The position numbers and the translations under genes are program-made. A stretch of DNA of 64,000 nt from Pycnopodia helianthoides (Eukaryota; Echinodermata; Asteroidea; Forcipulatida; Asteriidae), in contig CM063254.1 of assembly GCA_032158295.1 (NCBI GenBank), forward strand, positions 3,077,538 through 3,141,537, read 5' to 3'. The notes under the pieces were generated by a model. It saw only the letters and a list, made by a program, of their open reading frames with translations, was not told the origin of the DNA and searched no databases. This document shows positions 12,349 to 24,975 of the stretch, in pieces. Position 1 is the first letter of the stretch. Each line of letters begins with the position of its first letter.

Positions 12349-13282
12349 CTGCGTAAGTTCCACATCCTAAAGGTGGGAGGCAAACATTCAAGCTCATTTA
12401 ATTGAAAGAAACACAGCTTGGGATACATTCCTTACTATTCAAATTTGCAATCGCGCCCTTTTGCTGGGTGCATCTTTTTACCCAGTTCCATTGATTTCGA
12501 GGCAAGTTTGTGGCAACCCCATCCAGACAATCTCCAACATGCAGCCGACATTCATGTTTCAGCTTTGGATTGAAAATATTCTCTTGTGCTTACAAAGTGT
12601 TTATATGCATACATGTACGTTTTGATTGCAGTTTCTAGTTGGCTGTGCAAAACACATTAAGCAGGTAAGCTGATAACGAAACGGTTTACTAAACCATTGG
12701 AAATGGTTTAACGCATTCGTTCGCATGGTTTTACATCCATTTGAACGGTTGATAAACCGTTTGGTTGGTTGCAACGTCCCTCCAGTATACCGACAAAAGA
12801 TGTTTTGTTAACAATTGTTGTGTCTGAAAAGGTTGTTGACATGTCAAGGTATCGTCTGGTTTAATTTAAGCTAATGTTTACAGTCCAGGAGAAAATGTTT
12901 TATGGTTGAAGCTGTCCGTGTTCGGACCAGTCTTTGAAGCCAACGGTATAGTGACCGTGGGCAATCACCAGTATTTTCGGAGTTGTCCCCCAAACAGAAG
13001 TAATTATACAAAATAAGGGGGGGGCCAGCTCAAGCTTCCATCTGAACCGTGCTCTGAGCACGGTGACCTAAATCTCCAAATGCGATGAATGAAGTCTTGT
13101 TTTTTATCACAACACACCCCGTTAGTTCGGACGCGTTGAACTCAACACGCAACCGCTGCGCTGGACAATAAACACAGTTTCGCATGGAAAACTTGTTGGG
13201 CACGAGGAACCGCATTCCGCAACCACACCACGCTGCAGACAAGCTAAAAACTCCGCATTCGCAAAAACAACATCATGACCCT
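12349..13282. other. Intergenic
   Basis: Palindromic 'gaaacggtttactaaaccattgg' and 'gaacggttgataaaccgttt' motifs at 12,678-12,760 resemble a short foldback piece. The 70-codon minus frame at 13,030-13,242 is unrecognised. Confidence 0.4.
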
Positions 13283-13484
13283 GGGGCCCAACTTCATATA
13301 GCTGCTGAAGCAGAAAAAACTGCTTAATAATATTGTCTGCTAGAAAAGCAGTAAATGGGCAGGATACCAGTCACAAATTGTACACGTTGCACGGTAGTTT
13401 GGCTGGTAACCTTATTCTGGTAAGCATAAATTTGTTGTGCTTAGCTACTTTTTGTGCTTAAGCAGCTCTATGAAATTTGGCCCG
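13283..13484. mobile_element. MITE of the GGGCCCAATTTCATAG family
   Basis: Left end GGGGCCCAACTTCATATAGC, right end AGCAGCTCTATGAAATTTGG. Inner repeats of 'agcagaaaaaactgctta' and 'tgcttaagcag' continue the hairpin. Confidence 0.75.
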
Positions 13485-16400
13485 GTTATGAAATAAATCC
13501 CCCGCTAGGCAAGAGTGTGAACAAACCTATATTCGTTTGATGTGTATTGTGAAGCATTCTGCTCAAAAATAGGTCACACAATATTGCTCAGCCTCAACTT
13601 TCAAAAATGTATTAACTTATCCGATTCTCTTCCTGCCTTACATTGCCACTTGGGCCCAATTTCAAAGACTGGTTTACTGTGCTGCTCCTCCTACCCAAAC
13701 AATCGCTCGCTTTACACAGTGCTGTAAGCTCCAACTTCTTGTTAGTTTTTCTTCATTTGGCCATTAAAAACACACACACAATTACTAAGTAACTATGTAA
13801 CTAAATAAATCAACAAGTGTAAGTAAATAATGGCAAAACAAACCATAAAGGCACATGTAGTTTATAAAACAACCGTAATGGCACGGCCAGGATCAACAAT
13901 AGTTTAACACTGTAGCTCGAAAGTCTGGTGACCCAGTCAAATAAGGAGGCATACAAACACTAATAAAATAATATAAAGAATATGTAAAAACAGCACAAAC
14001 TGATAAAATCAATTTTAAAAAAAATCAATAACAGTTTGAGGTTAAGCTTCAGAAACATGGCTATAAATAAATAATGTGGTTAGCGGTGCCATGAAACTGG
14101 GCTAGTCGATACACAACGCCTGATTTGATGCTATAAATCAAACACGTAGTAATCATTATGACGATTAACAATCCAGTCTATCCCTCGGGGGCACTTGGGC
14201 TATTTTGGGGGGAGATAATCTGTTGATCTCTGAGGATTATAAGTGTCTCCCTATGGAGGGACGGAGGACACCCAAAGCTCGTTCGTGTCTCCACTCACGG
14301 TTCGATTTCCTCCCTTCCCGCTGTGGAGGGTTGTGTTTTTTTTTGAGATGCGATCGAATTCGGTTTCCATTACGACCAAATGAAGAGGGATATGTTTAAG
14401 GCGTGATGGATGACGATAGCCGCAACTTCTCCCGTGCGGGAGAGGTACTTATTTCAACATTTACTTATGCTGCCTAAAAGATGAAAGGTTTAGTACATGA
14501 GAGACGCTACGGTGCAGTTTGAAGTCGTTATTTCCCTCAGGCCTAATACATTCGCTATTATTTTCAAGGGGGTGAGATTGTATGGAAATGAATAATCATG
14601 GAGATTAGATTTTGATAACAAAAAAGTTGCTCGTGGTGTGCAGATGAAGCCCCTCGAATGTATAGGTTGTTACATTGCAGCGGTTCCACAGACTCTCTCG
14701 ACATCATTTCAAATATATATCTGATTAGATAAGATGTCGGAGTCTGTCATCTCTGTGGTATTGCAATTAATTCCTCTTTCAAGAGAATCTGAAGGCGCAA
14801 GAAGATGAATTAAAAATCCGGAAATCAGGGGGGAAAAATGATATATCCGAGTATCAAACATTAAGGTCTACAGTAATCAGCAACAGTAAAGCGATCTTGT
14901 GTATTTTGTTGTTGTATCCGTGTACACATTATTTTTACATGGTTAACATTTTCTCCATTGAATTTATTTTTGTTTTCCTATTACAAAATTGAAAATGGTG
15001 GATGTCAATAGAATGTGCAAGTCTCGCGCGTTTTCGTTAGTTGGACCTCGATAAAGTGCGCGATTTGGAAAGTTGTGCGGTCTATTACACAAAATAATAA
15101 ACCGCGATGGCTGTTCATTTGGAAAGCCCTTGGATGCGATAATAATCCGGGGTATGTTGGAGTTTTTGTTTGTTTGTTCGTTTTGGGTGTTTGTTTGTTT
15201 GTTTGTTTGTTTGTTTGTTTCTATTTGTGTGTCTTTGGTTTGTTAGGTTTTGTGTGTGTTTTTTTTTTTTCTTTTTTTTTTTTTTTTTCTTTTTTTCTTT
15301 TTTTTGGGGGGGAGCTGTTTTGTTTGTTTGTTTAATGGGGTGTTTGTTTATTTGTGATTTTTGCTTTGTTTTTTAGTTTTTTGGTGGACTGTTTTTTTTG
15401 GGGGGGGGTCTTAAATGAAGATGTAGAGAACGATGATTAAAATAAACTAATCTGTTTGATAGAGATGTTTTCTTTGCTTTATAAAAAAAAAACATTATTC
15501 GGGTTCTGTGGTATTCAAGCCAAAATGAATTGGTACATGATGACTGAATTCATCACAAAGAAAGACCGCGTTTAATATATCCATCTTCCCCCGTGAGTAT
15601 CATCCAGCAGGCCAGGCACCCCCCCCCCCCCCCCCACCACCACAACCTTCACCCGTACCATGGCGAATTAACCCTTCCATTAGATTGTAAATGAATTCAC
15701 CATATTATAATATCCCCAGCACACGACAACTTAGCGTTTCTAATCGCTGTAAAAAAAAATAAATACCCCTGTCAGGTCTTCACTTACAGACGCAGGCCAA
15801 ACCGATGGACGGCAAAATGATTTCAGACAAGATTCTTAGACGGGAAGAAGAAGAGAGAAGAGAAAAAAACTACTTCAATGCTTCAGCGCAGCGGGGCAAA
15901 TTTTCTGCATTTAACCAGGTATAAAATCTGCCGTCAGAATTAACGATTATTTTTGGCTAGAAATGCTTTTAATACCCGCTGCCCGTCATGATAGTTTTGA
16001 TGAATTCTTCCGTCTTGTAAATTGAAAACGAAAAAGTGAATTTACTCGATGGGTATCTTATTAACCAACACGACGGTACGATGCTTCTGAAGTTTGAAGT
16101 ATTGATAGATATGCATTAGGTGCTTGATACTTATCTAACTGTCAAGAGGAGGAGGCTGCTATAGCGTTTTATATTCAAAAACCCTGCGATGCCATTTATT
16201 GTTAAATTGTTTACGGACGCCCTACAGGACAGCAGCGTGCTGGACGTCAGGGAGTTTTTTTTTGGAGGAGGGTGTTTGTTCATTATTTTGTTGGAGTGTT
16301 CGTTTGTTTGTTTATTGTGTTTTTCCAAAAAAAAAATTATGCCCGAAGCAGGACTGTCATTATGGTTCTTTGATATTAGAAAATTATGTCAGTATCCGGA

Positions 16401-17344
16401 CTTTTGGAGATGTTTAGTGTCATTTCCCGTGTAGAGTGCTGGGCGGTTCTGTACACATCCCGTCTGGCCCACAATGTCCATGTCAATGACTGTACTTGTT
16501 TTAGCATTAGTTCCTTCCTGTCGACCAGCCCAAGTTTTAATCGAAGGCCTTCATTAAATTAAAGTCTGTATTTGCAGCGGCTTAGCAACCAGTCAACATG
16601 ATTGTGCGGTAGTAGACCCGTTCAAGTGCAGTCCGCAAGATATTACTGCAAAACTGTTATACGTCCTACCTTCTATAGGCAAATATCTTTAATCGAGTGC
16701 AACATTGACGATTCGTACCATGCAAAGCTTCGGACATCACATTAACTTATATAATGGTTACGAATTTCGGTTTCAAATTAAACGCTCGTTTCATTTCCCT
16801 CAGATTCCAACTGTCTCACTAAAAATTAACACTACTTCGTCACTTGGTCTTGCAAGTTTACATTACAGATTTTGTCGAATTGTCAATCTTTGTCTTCAAG
16901 TCATCAGTCTTGTTCTCGCGTCACGTATAAATGATGTAGTGATGTCAATGGGCTGCCGCAAACAATGAAAGAATGTTTCCCAACAAGTTTCTTCTGCGCT
17001 CAACTTGTACACCCCAGACAGAAATTCTTAAGCCAAGAAAGAAAGAAAAGAATGCAAGACCCCACACTTACTGCTTCCGTAATGTTACTTTTACATTCTT
17101 AATACAGGACAAACTATGTGTTGATGCTTCGGCAACCTATTCTACTTATATATCCATTGGTTGTTGCGTTTTACGCTCAACTATCCATGGTATTAGAACA
17201 GGAGCCAAGGGAGCCAGCCATAGCTGGAAAGTTAACAAATGATCATGTATATAGCAATGGTCAATGTTCATACCCGTGTAAGAAAATGGACGTCTGCCGA
17301 GCACATAAGTTTTTTTAGAATGCACCTGGTTATTACAATGGAGG
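13485..17344. other. Intergenic, no gene seen
   Basis: AT-rich sequence with a poly-C tract (15,620) and the T-rich tract at 15.16-15.42 kb. Short frames are not protein-like. Confidence 0.45.
15160..15420 (+). repeat. TTTG and poly-T low-complexity tract
   Basis: Runs of TTTG give way to long T tracts and G runs. Two Cys/Phe-rich open frames here are artefacts. Confidence 0.9.
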
Positions 17345-17510
17345 TAGAAATACTTCCATGGGGCCTTTCCCAAACCTCGGCTTGGGCTCCGGCTCCGGCT
17401 TGGGCTCCGACTCCGGTTGGAGAAGTGCACATTTTCGCATTGTGTTTCAAACATCAACCACAGCCCGGAGCCGGGGCCAAAGCCGAGGCTTGGAAAATGC
17501 CCGTGGTAAC
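17345..17510. mobile_element. Palindromic element with GGCTCC subrepeats
   Basis: The left arm 'cctcggcttgggctccggct' is roughly complementary to the right arm 'agccggggccaaagccgagg'. The design matches the GCTACG-armed element at 19.8 kb. The open frames crossing it on both strands are by-products. Confidence 0.5.
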
Positions 17511-17969
17511 TATGTAACACTGTAATAAAACCTAACATAAAATATACGTGCGTCGTCGACTCGTGGTCTGTGTCCTTCGGGTGCGCTAACGAATCGTCCA
17601 GAATGCAATTTATTGTTGAGTAAAATTATGTTCCTTCTGTAAACACGAATGTGTGTTTACAGACAACACCCTAAAGGTTGTGGAAAGTTAAAGAGAGCTA
17701 GCGTTCTATATGTGTTATTTACCGAGTTTGACAATCCCCGCGGCCAAACCGTCCATAACGCTATATATAACTAAACTTGCCGGTACAAACATACATAGCA
17801 CTCTTTCGGGAGAAGTGTGGGCCCTTAGAAGAGCCGGTGTGGTCTCCAATTTCGAACGGCTAATCTCCCTGTCTTCGAGAGAACAGCTGGGGCAGAGACG
17901 ATCAGAGTAGGCCTTTACTGTTCAAAATGTCTTCTCAGAGCCAACATTCATACCTAAGATATTTCACAC

Positions 17970-19045
17970 GGTTGTACCCGCAAGTTCACTCAGTTATAGT
18001 TTTTCTCTATATTTCAACCCCGTGAAAATCTTCAAACATCACTTATTTGTACTATAGTTTTAAGTTGCACATATTTTTGGTTCGACTTTAGGTCCAACAA
18101 CGATTGTCGGACATAATGGTTTGGTCGGACGCAATGGGTTGGGTGTTCCGTTTTTTTTTCGGACACAACGGTTCAAAGTCAGATAAAATGGTTTGTCGGA
18201 CATTGGTCCATGTCGGACATAATGCTCCGTTAGAAGCGTATATTGGAAAATTCTTTTCACGCCAAAGGTCACTGTTACTGTTCGGGGCTTGGAAAGAAGT
18301 TTATCTTGTCCATCCCCAGTCTCGATTGGTTGGTTCGATATGCGATTCTCTACCATACATAATGTGGCTTCCCGTTTTCAAAGAAAAATACGTTACAAAT
18401 ACGTCTATGTTCTGATACAAACTTCAACCGTAAGAAGTCCTGATGAAAAATAATCAAATTGGCCAAACCTTTCCAGCTATGTCATCTAGCTGCATGAGAC
18501 ACAATACGTGGCTGTACCCACAAGTTTGCTAGTTATCGTGTTTCCTATTACCCACACCATGCAACCTTCAAACGTCGCGTATTTGTAACGCGGTTAATGT
18601 TACACGTCTTTTTTTTGCTCGACTTTATGTTCGACAACGTTTGTCGGACACAGTTTGTCGGACGAAATTTTTTGGACGACATTTTTTGTCGGACACAACG
18701 GTTCAGAATCAGATAAAATGGTTTGTCGGATAGAATGTTCATATCGATATTGGCTCGTGTCGGACATAACGCTCCGTAACAAAGATTGGGATGTTCTCTT
18801 TTTGCGCTAAAGGTCAGGGCTACTATTCGGGACTAGAGAAAAGTGTTTCTCTTGTCCAGTCTTTACTGGTTGGTGCGATGTGCGATACTTTACCATATTG
18901 GCTTCTCAAATTCAAAGAAAAAAATACAAAAATACGTCCAAGTTCTCTGACACAACCTTCGACCGTGTATTAAGTGACAAAAACATCACACCAAAACAAA
19001 TTAAATTGGCCAAACCTTTCCAGATATGTCATCTAGCTGCATGAC
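17970..19045 (+). repeat. Diverged tandem duplication (unit about 540 bp) with GTCGGACA minisatellite
   Basis: Units 17,970-18,510 and 18,511-19,045 share, in order, 'tgtacccrcaag', 'ttcaaac', a run of GTCGGACA(T/C)AA motifs, 'aatgctccgtta'/'aacgctccgtaa', 'cttgtcca', 'ttggcc' and 'aaacctttccag', 'atgtcatctagctgcatga'. Identity is clearly below that of recent duplicates. Open frames here read repeated SDKPLCPT-like peptides and are not genes. Confidence 0.7.
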
Positions 19046-19754
19046 ACAGTTAACATTGTAGCTTGTTCGCCCGTTCCCCTCGTCGAAATCCACCCTGGAA
19101 TCCTTGGTCATGGTCGGGGTGGAAACCCACGGTGGTTCAGCAGGTATATTTCTTTTTGTTGCACAGCTACCGTACTTGGCTCATTCAACGTATGAGGACT
19201 CGTCCTCAGTGGTTGGGCCGACGAGTTAAACACTTCCCAGCGCCAGTCGATTGGTTGGTTCACTGTTTATTACTCAAACAGAGTCGACTTCGAGCCGTGA
19301 CCGATGGCAATGAGTACATGTAGTTAATCGCAAACGGCATAAATAGCTGCGCTAGGTTTTCCTTTTACACGACGCACGCACCGTCGCCCTTGACCTTGCT
19401 CCCTGGATCAAACCAAAATCACCGGCTACCTCTCGACATGATGGACAACTTCCCAGTAGTCCGTTTACATGTGCAATTTATTTTGACAAGTAGTTATTAA
19501 TGTGCATTGTCCATGGTGTACTTAAGCTTGACAGCTTGGACGATGGACAGTACATATTTTTAAAGAATAATTATAATTATCTGCCGTCAACTGCCGTCAA
19601 CTTCATCGTTAGTCCACACTTCTAGCTTTCAAGCCCCATTTCTGACTTCGTCGGGTTTCCTGTTTACCCATGATTTCCGTATTGGCTTGATCCTCATTTC
19701 CTATAAATAGGCACCAGTCTAATTTCCCTCCCTGCTTCTGTTTGGACCATTAGG

Positions 19755-19890
19755 CTGTACCGTAATTAGCGGCTACAGCTACGGCTACGACTGTTGGTTA
19801 GTGTGTTGCTAAGGTCGTCCAGTACTTCATCGCAGGACGCGGTGATCCAGTCGTAGCCATAGCCGTAGCCGTAGCCGTATCCGCCAAGTT
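19755..19890. mobile_element. Palindromic element with GCTACG subrepeats
   Basis: The left arm GCGGCTACAGCTACGGCTAC pairs with the right arm GTAGCCATAGCCGTAGCCGT. A 70-bp unique loop separates them. A short relative (TAGCCATAGCC ... GTAGCCATAGTC) lies at 33,632-33,665. Confidence 0.55.
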
Positions 19891-20289
19891 CGGACACGGC
19901 CCAGTTTATGCTGATCGTCCCTTAACAAAGAAGAACGGAGCTGTTTTCCGTTCTATCAACACACCCATCAGAACACTCTGGTTTGAACGCAGAATTTGAC
20001 TACGGGACTTTGCGGAAAGGTTTTCAATCTCCAGAAACAAGTGTCGCACATTTTGAGGAGCCTACACATTTTACCGGCTGGTACTATCAGGAAATGGTGG
20101 GGTGAAGCTAAACAGTCTACAGAGACCGATCCGAAACGCAATCGTTGAACATCAAAGTGTTGTAATGCTGCGTTCAGCTTGTGCGAAGGTTTGTTATTAC
20201 CGTTTTATTATGTATGTAGGGTAATGTGGCTTATTGAACACAGTCATTAAACACAATTATTTATTGCTCATATACTATCTTTTGGGTTG

Positions 20290-20395
20290 AATAAAGAAAA
20301 TTTACTAGCGCGTGATTTGAACCTGCGACCTCCAGATAAACGGGCCGGCGCTTTACCAACTGAGCTATCTAGCCCTAAAGGTTGGCGGCCCCCTA
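20290..20395 (-). mobile_element. tRNA-derived SINE or tRNA pseudogene
   Basis: The minus strand reads GGGCTAGATAGCTCAGTTGG (A-box region) and later GCAGGTTCAAATCACGCGC (B-box region). The D-stem and acceptor stem do not pair fully. The arrangement is a tRNA-like head without a functional fold. Confidence 0.55.
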
Positions 20396-21414
20396 TAAAT
20401 TTGTTCGGGGTGCCAGTCAGAAGCCATTCAACCTCGATGATTAATGCCATACTTTTCGTGCTGTGTGGTTCAAATGATTGCCATTCGAGAATGTAGAGGT
20501 GTTTAATGTTTGGTATCCCGCCGAGGGTTTCTGGTTCGGAGCAGGCATGCAATTTCTCAAGATTTGTTACAGATTTCAGGATTTTCTCCAAAAACTCTTT
20601 GAGCTTTCAAACTGTCTTGAAAGAAGTAAAGCGGTCACCAAAGGGAGAAAGAAATGGTCAACAATGTGTCCACACCTGTAGTTTTGTAGTTCTGATGATG
20701 CATAAAGTCTGTAAACCTGAAAATAAAAATGTAATTTTTTTTTGTTAGGTTCAGGGTCTAGAATAAGGGGGAACCCAGGCCAACGGGCCATTTTTCCAGG
20801 AGTTTCACATTCGTCGAATCCCGTCCCTGACATATTTGAGCCAATCCTAGCTACGCCAGCAGTGGTCATGGACGCCCCAACATGCCCGAGTCCCCCTCTC
20901 CCCGTTTTCGCTTTACACTGGGGTTGGGAAACCATGCATTCGAAACAGGTTTCACCGACGTTCGCAGAGCCAGCCCTTTCTCACGTCTAACTAAATACTA
21001 ACTTAATCATGCCGCAAGACTCACTCGTAATTGTTTTTGAAACCCCAAACTATTTCCGTAGCACAAAGGTTTGAAGTTTATTATTATTATTATTTTTTAA
21101 GGCATTGTAGAAATAACACGGTCAAATAATATGCCCCCCAGTTTGTTGACTTCCAACCGCTACTCGTTTAGGAGTGCTTTAAAGTTGACACGGCTAGAAA
21201 CTTCAATTGCTACCCTCTCAAAGATAATTATTTCGTTATTTCAAGAGATTAAGCAACTTTAATGACTGATGAGTAGTTCAGATTTACCGTTGGCTACTAT
21301 TTGCGACATTAAACATTGATCCGGTTATGTGAGCGCAAAGATGACACAGCCAATGTATGGCGGCGGCCCATGCAGTCATGTTTTTTCTTAAATGTTTGCA
21401 GTTCCTAAATGCCC

Positions 21415-21530
21415 GAGTCAGAATTTACCGGAGTTAAGGTCCCAGGCGGCCTGACCCGGAATCCGTGTCAAAATTACCTGGAAAATTGGTCAAACTGACA
21501 CAGATTCCGAGTTAAAATCAAGTTTTTAGA
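21415..21530. repeat. Fragment related to the outer 49 kb element
   Basis: 'cggcctgacccggaatccgt' and 'tggtcaaactgacacagatt' match blocks at 49,140-49,230. Confidence 0.4.
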
Positions 21531-22189
21531 TTTTACATCACAAAGTGAAGCTCCAACGTCAACCCCAACCACTACGTAAATGTCCCACCAGAGTGAAATA
21601 CTTGCTAACTATAAATATTCGTGACAAGAATTGATATTGTATGACCATTAGAATGCACGGCCTTTAGAAATACGTTTGCCAACGTTGGCGGCGCACAACT
21701 CATGCCACCAGAAATAATGTTTGCAAACATTGGCGAACGTTTTAGACGTTCGCACAACGCACCCCAGGTCTGTTGAAAGATTGATCCAGGTGAATGTTGG
21801 GAAATCTTCCACTCATGCCGAGATAATGGAAGAATAGCATAGTCTGGTCCCTTTTTAGACACTATACAGTCAGAGAACCCAGTAATGATGAACACAGCAC
21901 AATAAAGGGCAATGCACTTTCTCGATTTGAGTTTTCAAAAAAGAATGTTAGAAAAAATGCCCCTAACGGCCTAAAAGCGCTATCATATTTGCTGCACACA
22001 GCATTGCATGAATGACTTCGTAAGTAGCCTTGATGGGTGGCCTTCACTCGTTGGCTAGAAGCGAAGAGTACGAAATGCTCGACGTCTCATCTATTGGAAC
22101 ACTCATAATGATCAGAGAGCAGTATAGGTGGGTTTATTGTGTACTGCGCCAACACTATATTAGAAAAAAATAGGAAGACGCCGGTTATT

Positions 22190-22860
22190 ATTATGAGAGA
22201 GAGAGAGAGCTCGTCTTTATTTAATCACATGAGGGCGCTATAACAATGGAAACGTGCCCGAGTACAAGGCATCCCCTTTTTCCTTGAAATTCTTACTACT
22301 GCATTGTGGTCCTCTTAAGTGCAATGATTGTGTAGTGTCGTCTTGCAACATGATTTCTGGGTACTTGGAATAATAATCTACTACTATCAATATGTTCTTG
22401 AACCCAAATGAAATAGGTCTAATCCCACTTCTGACACCATTGATTACGAGAGAGAGAGAGCTCGTCTTTATTTAGACAGGTCCCCTGTCTTTATCCACAG
22501 TGATAAAGACAGGCGCAATGATTACTTAGGATAAACGTGTAGTAACGTAAGCTTTCCATATCTTTGTTATGATTGGTCCGCTCCGAAGTGACGTATTTGT
22601 CAGCTATCCACTTTCGACCGTCTGCTGTATGCACGTGTGCATAATGTTTGTGTGTAATGTTGTGTTATTCACTATGTAATTGTGTACGTGTTAAGTAATA
22701 GACTACGACTCTCCGTCCATGTGAATGGGATGCGAGGTCAAAGGCAGGACCCAGCCAGGCGCTCAGGGCCGGTATCTGTCGTTATTTAGGAGCGAGCCTC
22801 AACAGGTGACGTCGGATGTTCAGGCTAGTCTTTATTTAATCACATAGTGGCGCTATCACA
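22190..22860. repeat. Dispersed 'gagagctcgtctttattta' repeats
   Basis: 'gagagagagctcgtctttat' occurs at 22,195 and 22,448, and 'agtctttatttaatcacat' again at 22,828, each followed by related 'gggcgctat' or 'ggcgctatcac' sequence in two cases. A hairpin 'gacaggtcccctgtc' lies at about 22,475-22,492. Confidence 0.5.
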
Positions 22861-23824
22861 TTTTGCAACATTACAAAAATTGGTTAGTGAATGATCTACG
22901 CAACTGAACCTAGACACTGAATATCTATTCAAATCCTGACATTTTACCCCCTCTACGATGTAGCAAAGTCTTAGTTTGGTGGTGGACACGTGACCAACGT
23001 TTTGAACTCGGTATTCATGCACTTTGACTCGTACCTTTCCCAAAATTTGAAATCAATTCGATTTTTAAGGATACATAAAAATCACACAAAAGCCATTTTA
23101 TTTACATAAAAACATTCTGTTGACAAAGATATGCTATTTACCCTTTCAATCAAACGAAAAAGAAACTGCCAAGTTCGCTCGGCTCTACCGGTCTCATCTA
23201 AGACCGATGGGGATGGGCTGATGAGCTTGTATACAAATTCTTGTTCAGGATGTAGTGCATGATGGGATAGATTGTACTGCTGATCTGCGCAATGCGCACA
23301 ATTGCAATTCACGAACATGCACGGCGCTATAAAGGTAGCCCTCTTCTTTTTGAACCGAAGTTGCAAGAAGAATCAAACTTGTCATTAGTAAATTGTTAAT
23401 GTTGCGATTGAGCCCCTTTTTCAGTACAAGGGAAGGAGAATGACAGCAATTATTTCCAATGAATTAACACAATAGAGCTACATTATTATTGAAAGAGGTT
23501 GAATCTTTCGTAAACAGGAAGAGGTGACCAGGGGTTATTAGGTCAGGGGGAAAACGTCCAATGTGTCAGTCCATTCCGACGCCTTTGGTTTTATTAGGCA
23601 CTGGGACCGAGCGAAACAGCCAACGAGTGAAATCGTTGAATCAAAGTTTGTCACAAGAGGGCGGTGTTTCAATTATTGATGTGGGTAGAATAGATTCCCG
23701 AGTCGTTTTGTGTGGAACACCATAATGTTGTTCAGTATCAATCCGTGTACGCTGTACCGTACAACTAAACCAGATCATTAACGAGTTAATACTTTATCAT
23801 CATCGTCAAGGCGTTAGTTCTTCC

Positions 23825-24358
23825 ACCACCTGTTGGACAAAGCCCTACTCATAAAACTTCCATTTGCCTCTCTCTCTCTCTCTCTCTAGCCACTTCGTCC
23901 GTTGTGTAGCCGTGCCCATGTGTGCTATGTCAACTCTCCAGCTTCTCGCTTGCCGTCCTCGCGGTCTCTTGCAAATTCTTTGGCAGCCATTCCGTCATTC
24001 ACCAAGTAGTCCATTAACCTGCTGTTCTCTCCGACCCTTGACAAATGACCTGCCAATCCATTTGGTCTCCTTTATCGTTTCAATGATGTCCTTGAGTTTT
24101 ATTAGCTCTCGTACTTTGTTTTGGTAAAAACTTATCCCGTGGTGTTATATGTAACTTTGCTCTCCGTGGCTCTCTGTGTTGTTCTCATTTTGTTGTTCAA
24201 CTCATCTGTTGTAGTCCGAGTTTCTGCACCATAAGTTGTTAGGATGCATCGGTTATTCTTCCTCGAAATGATGATTGCTATGTTGTTTTTAATCTCGTTA
24301 AGAAAGATAAGGAGCAAATTCCGAGCAGCAACATCTTCGAGACTTGAAGGCAATGTGC
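23825..24358 (-). pseudogene. Decayed non-LTR retrotransposon (LINE) ORF2 3' end
   Basis: On the minus strand, broken frames give LTTYGAETRTTTDELNNKM and RTTQRATESK, then KETKWIGRSFVKGRREQQ, RPRGRQARSWRVDI and GFVQQVVEE. This order, with YGAETW-, QRAME-, GRPxxRW and FVQQW-like blocks, is the usual C-terminus of animal LINE reverse-transcriptase proteins. Several stops and frameshifts make it inactive. A (CT)n tract interrupts the last part. Confidence 0.75.
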
Positions 24359-24885
24359 CCCTTTAAGCCCAAGACCCTGGGGTTTCTTATAAAAAAATTG
24401 TCACGCGCAATGCACATCCCAAATTACATCAAGGTAGCGGGTGACAGGGTCACGTTTGTAGCCACAGCAGTCCTTAAAGGTGCACTGTCTACCATTACAA
24501 GGTCAGTCTTTAGTTCTCCAGACAGATCATAAAGTGATGTACCATCCGTGCTTTTTATTGGTGAGAATGTCTTACCCATCTATCCTTGTTACTTTAAGAA
24601 ATATATCTATTTCTTGTATACTTGAAGCATGCGGTGAATATTCCACTGTACGAGATGCAATGTTGCGTGGAGAAAATGCGTCCAATGGTTTACATGTTTT
24701 TGAAACACTCCGTTTACGAACGTACACCATGTTGCCAGTCTATAAAGACATGTAATTTATTTCGGATTGGAGGCTGTATATTAGACGGTGGGGGCCGCAC
24801 GTTTTCTTTTGTGTGCGTAATAGGGGTGCAGCCCATTATAGAAGCCCTATATATAGCGTCCCACGCTTAATGATAAACATCCCCC

Positions 24886-24975
24886 AAAAAAATAATAATA
24901 ATAATCACAATAATAATAATAATAACAATAATAATAATAATAATTTTAAAAAATTAAAAAATAAATAAATAAAAA
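24886..24975 (+). repeat. (AAT)n-rich tract
   Basis: AAT trinucleotides and AAAT variants make up most of this stretch, just past a small unrelated open frame. Confidence 0.9.

Larger units (their letters stand above)
19891..23824. other. Intergenic with scattered repeats
   Basis: Apart from the SINE head and the repeats listed separately, nothing recognisable. The 119-codon minus frame at 20,576-20,935 and 94-codon one at 23,082-23,366 show no domain or splice context. Confidence 0.45.

Noticed and set aside
13030..13242. 70-codon minus frame with a stretch faintly like an HSPA12-type chaperone start
   Set aside because: Only a few residues fit and the expected GxDxGTT-type motif is absent.
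20290..20395. Functional tRNA gene (Asn-like loop)
   Set aside because: Acceptor and D stems do not close; better explained as a tRNA-derived SINE head.
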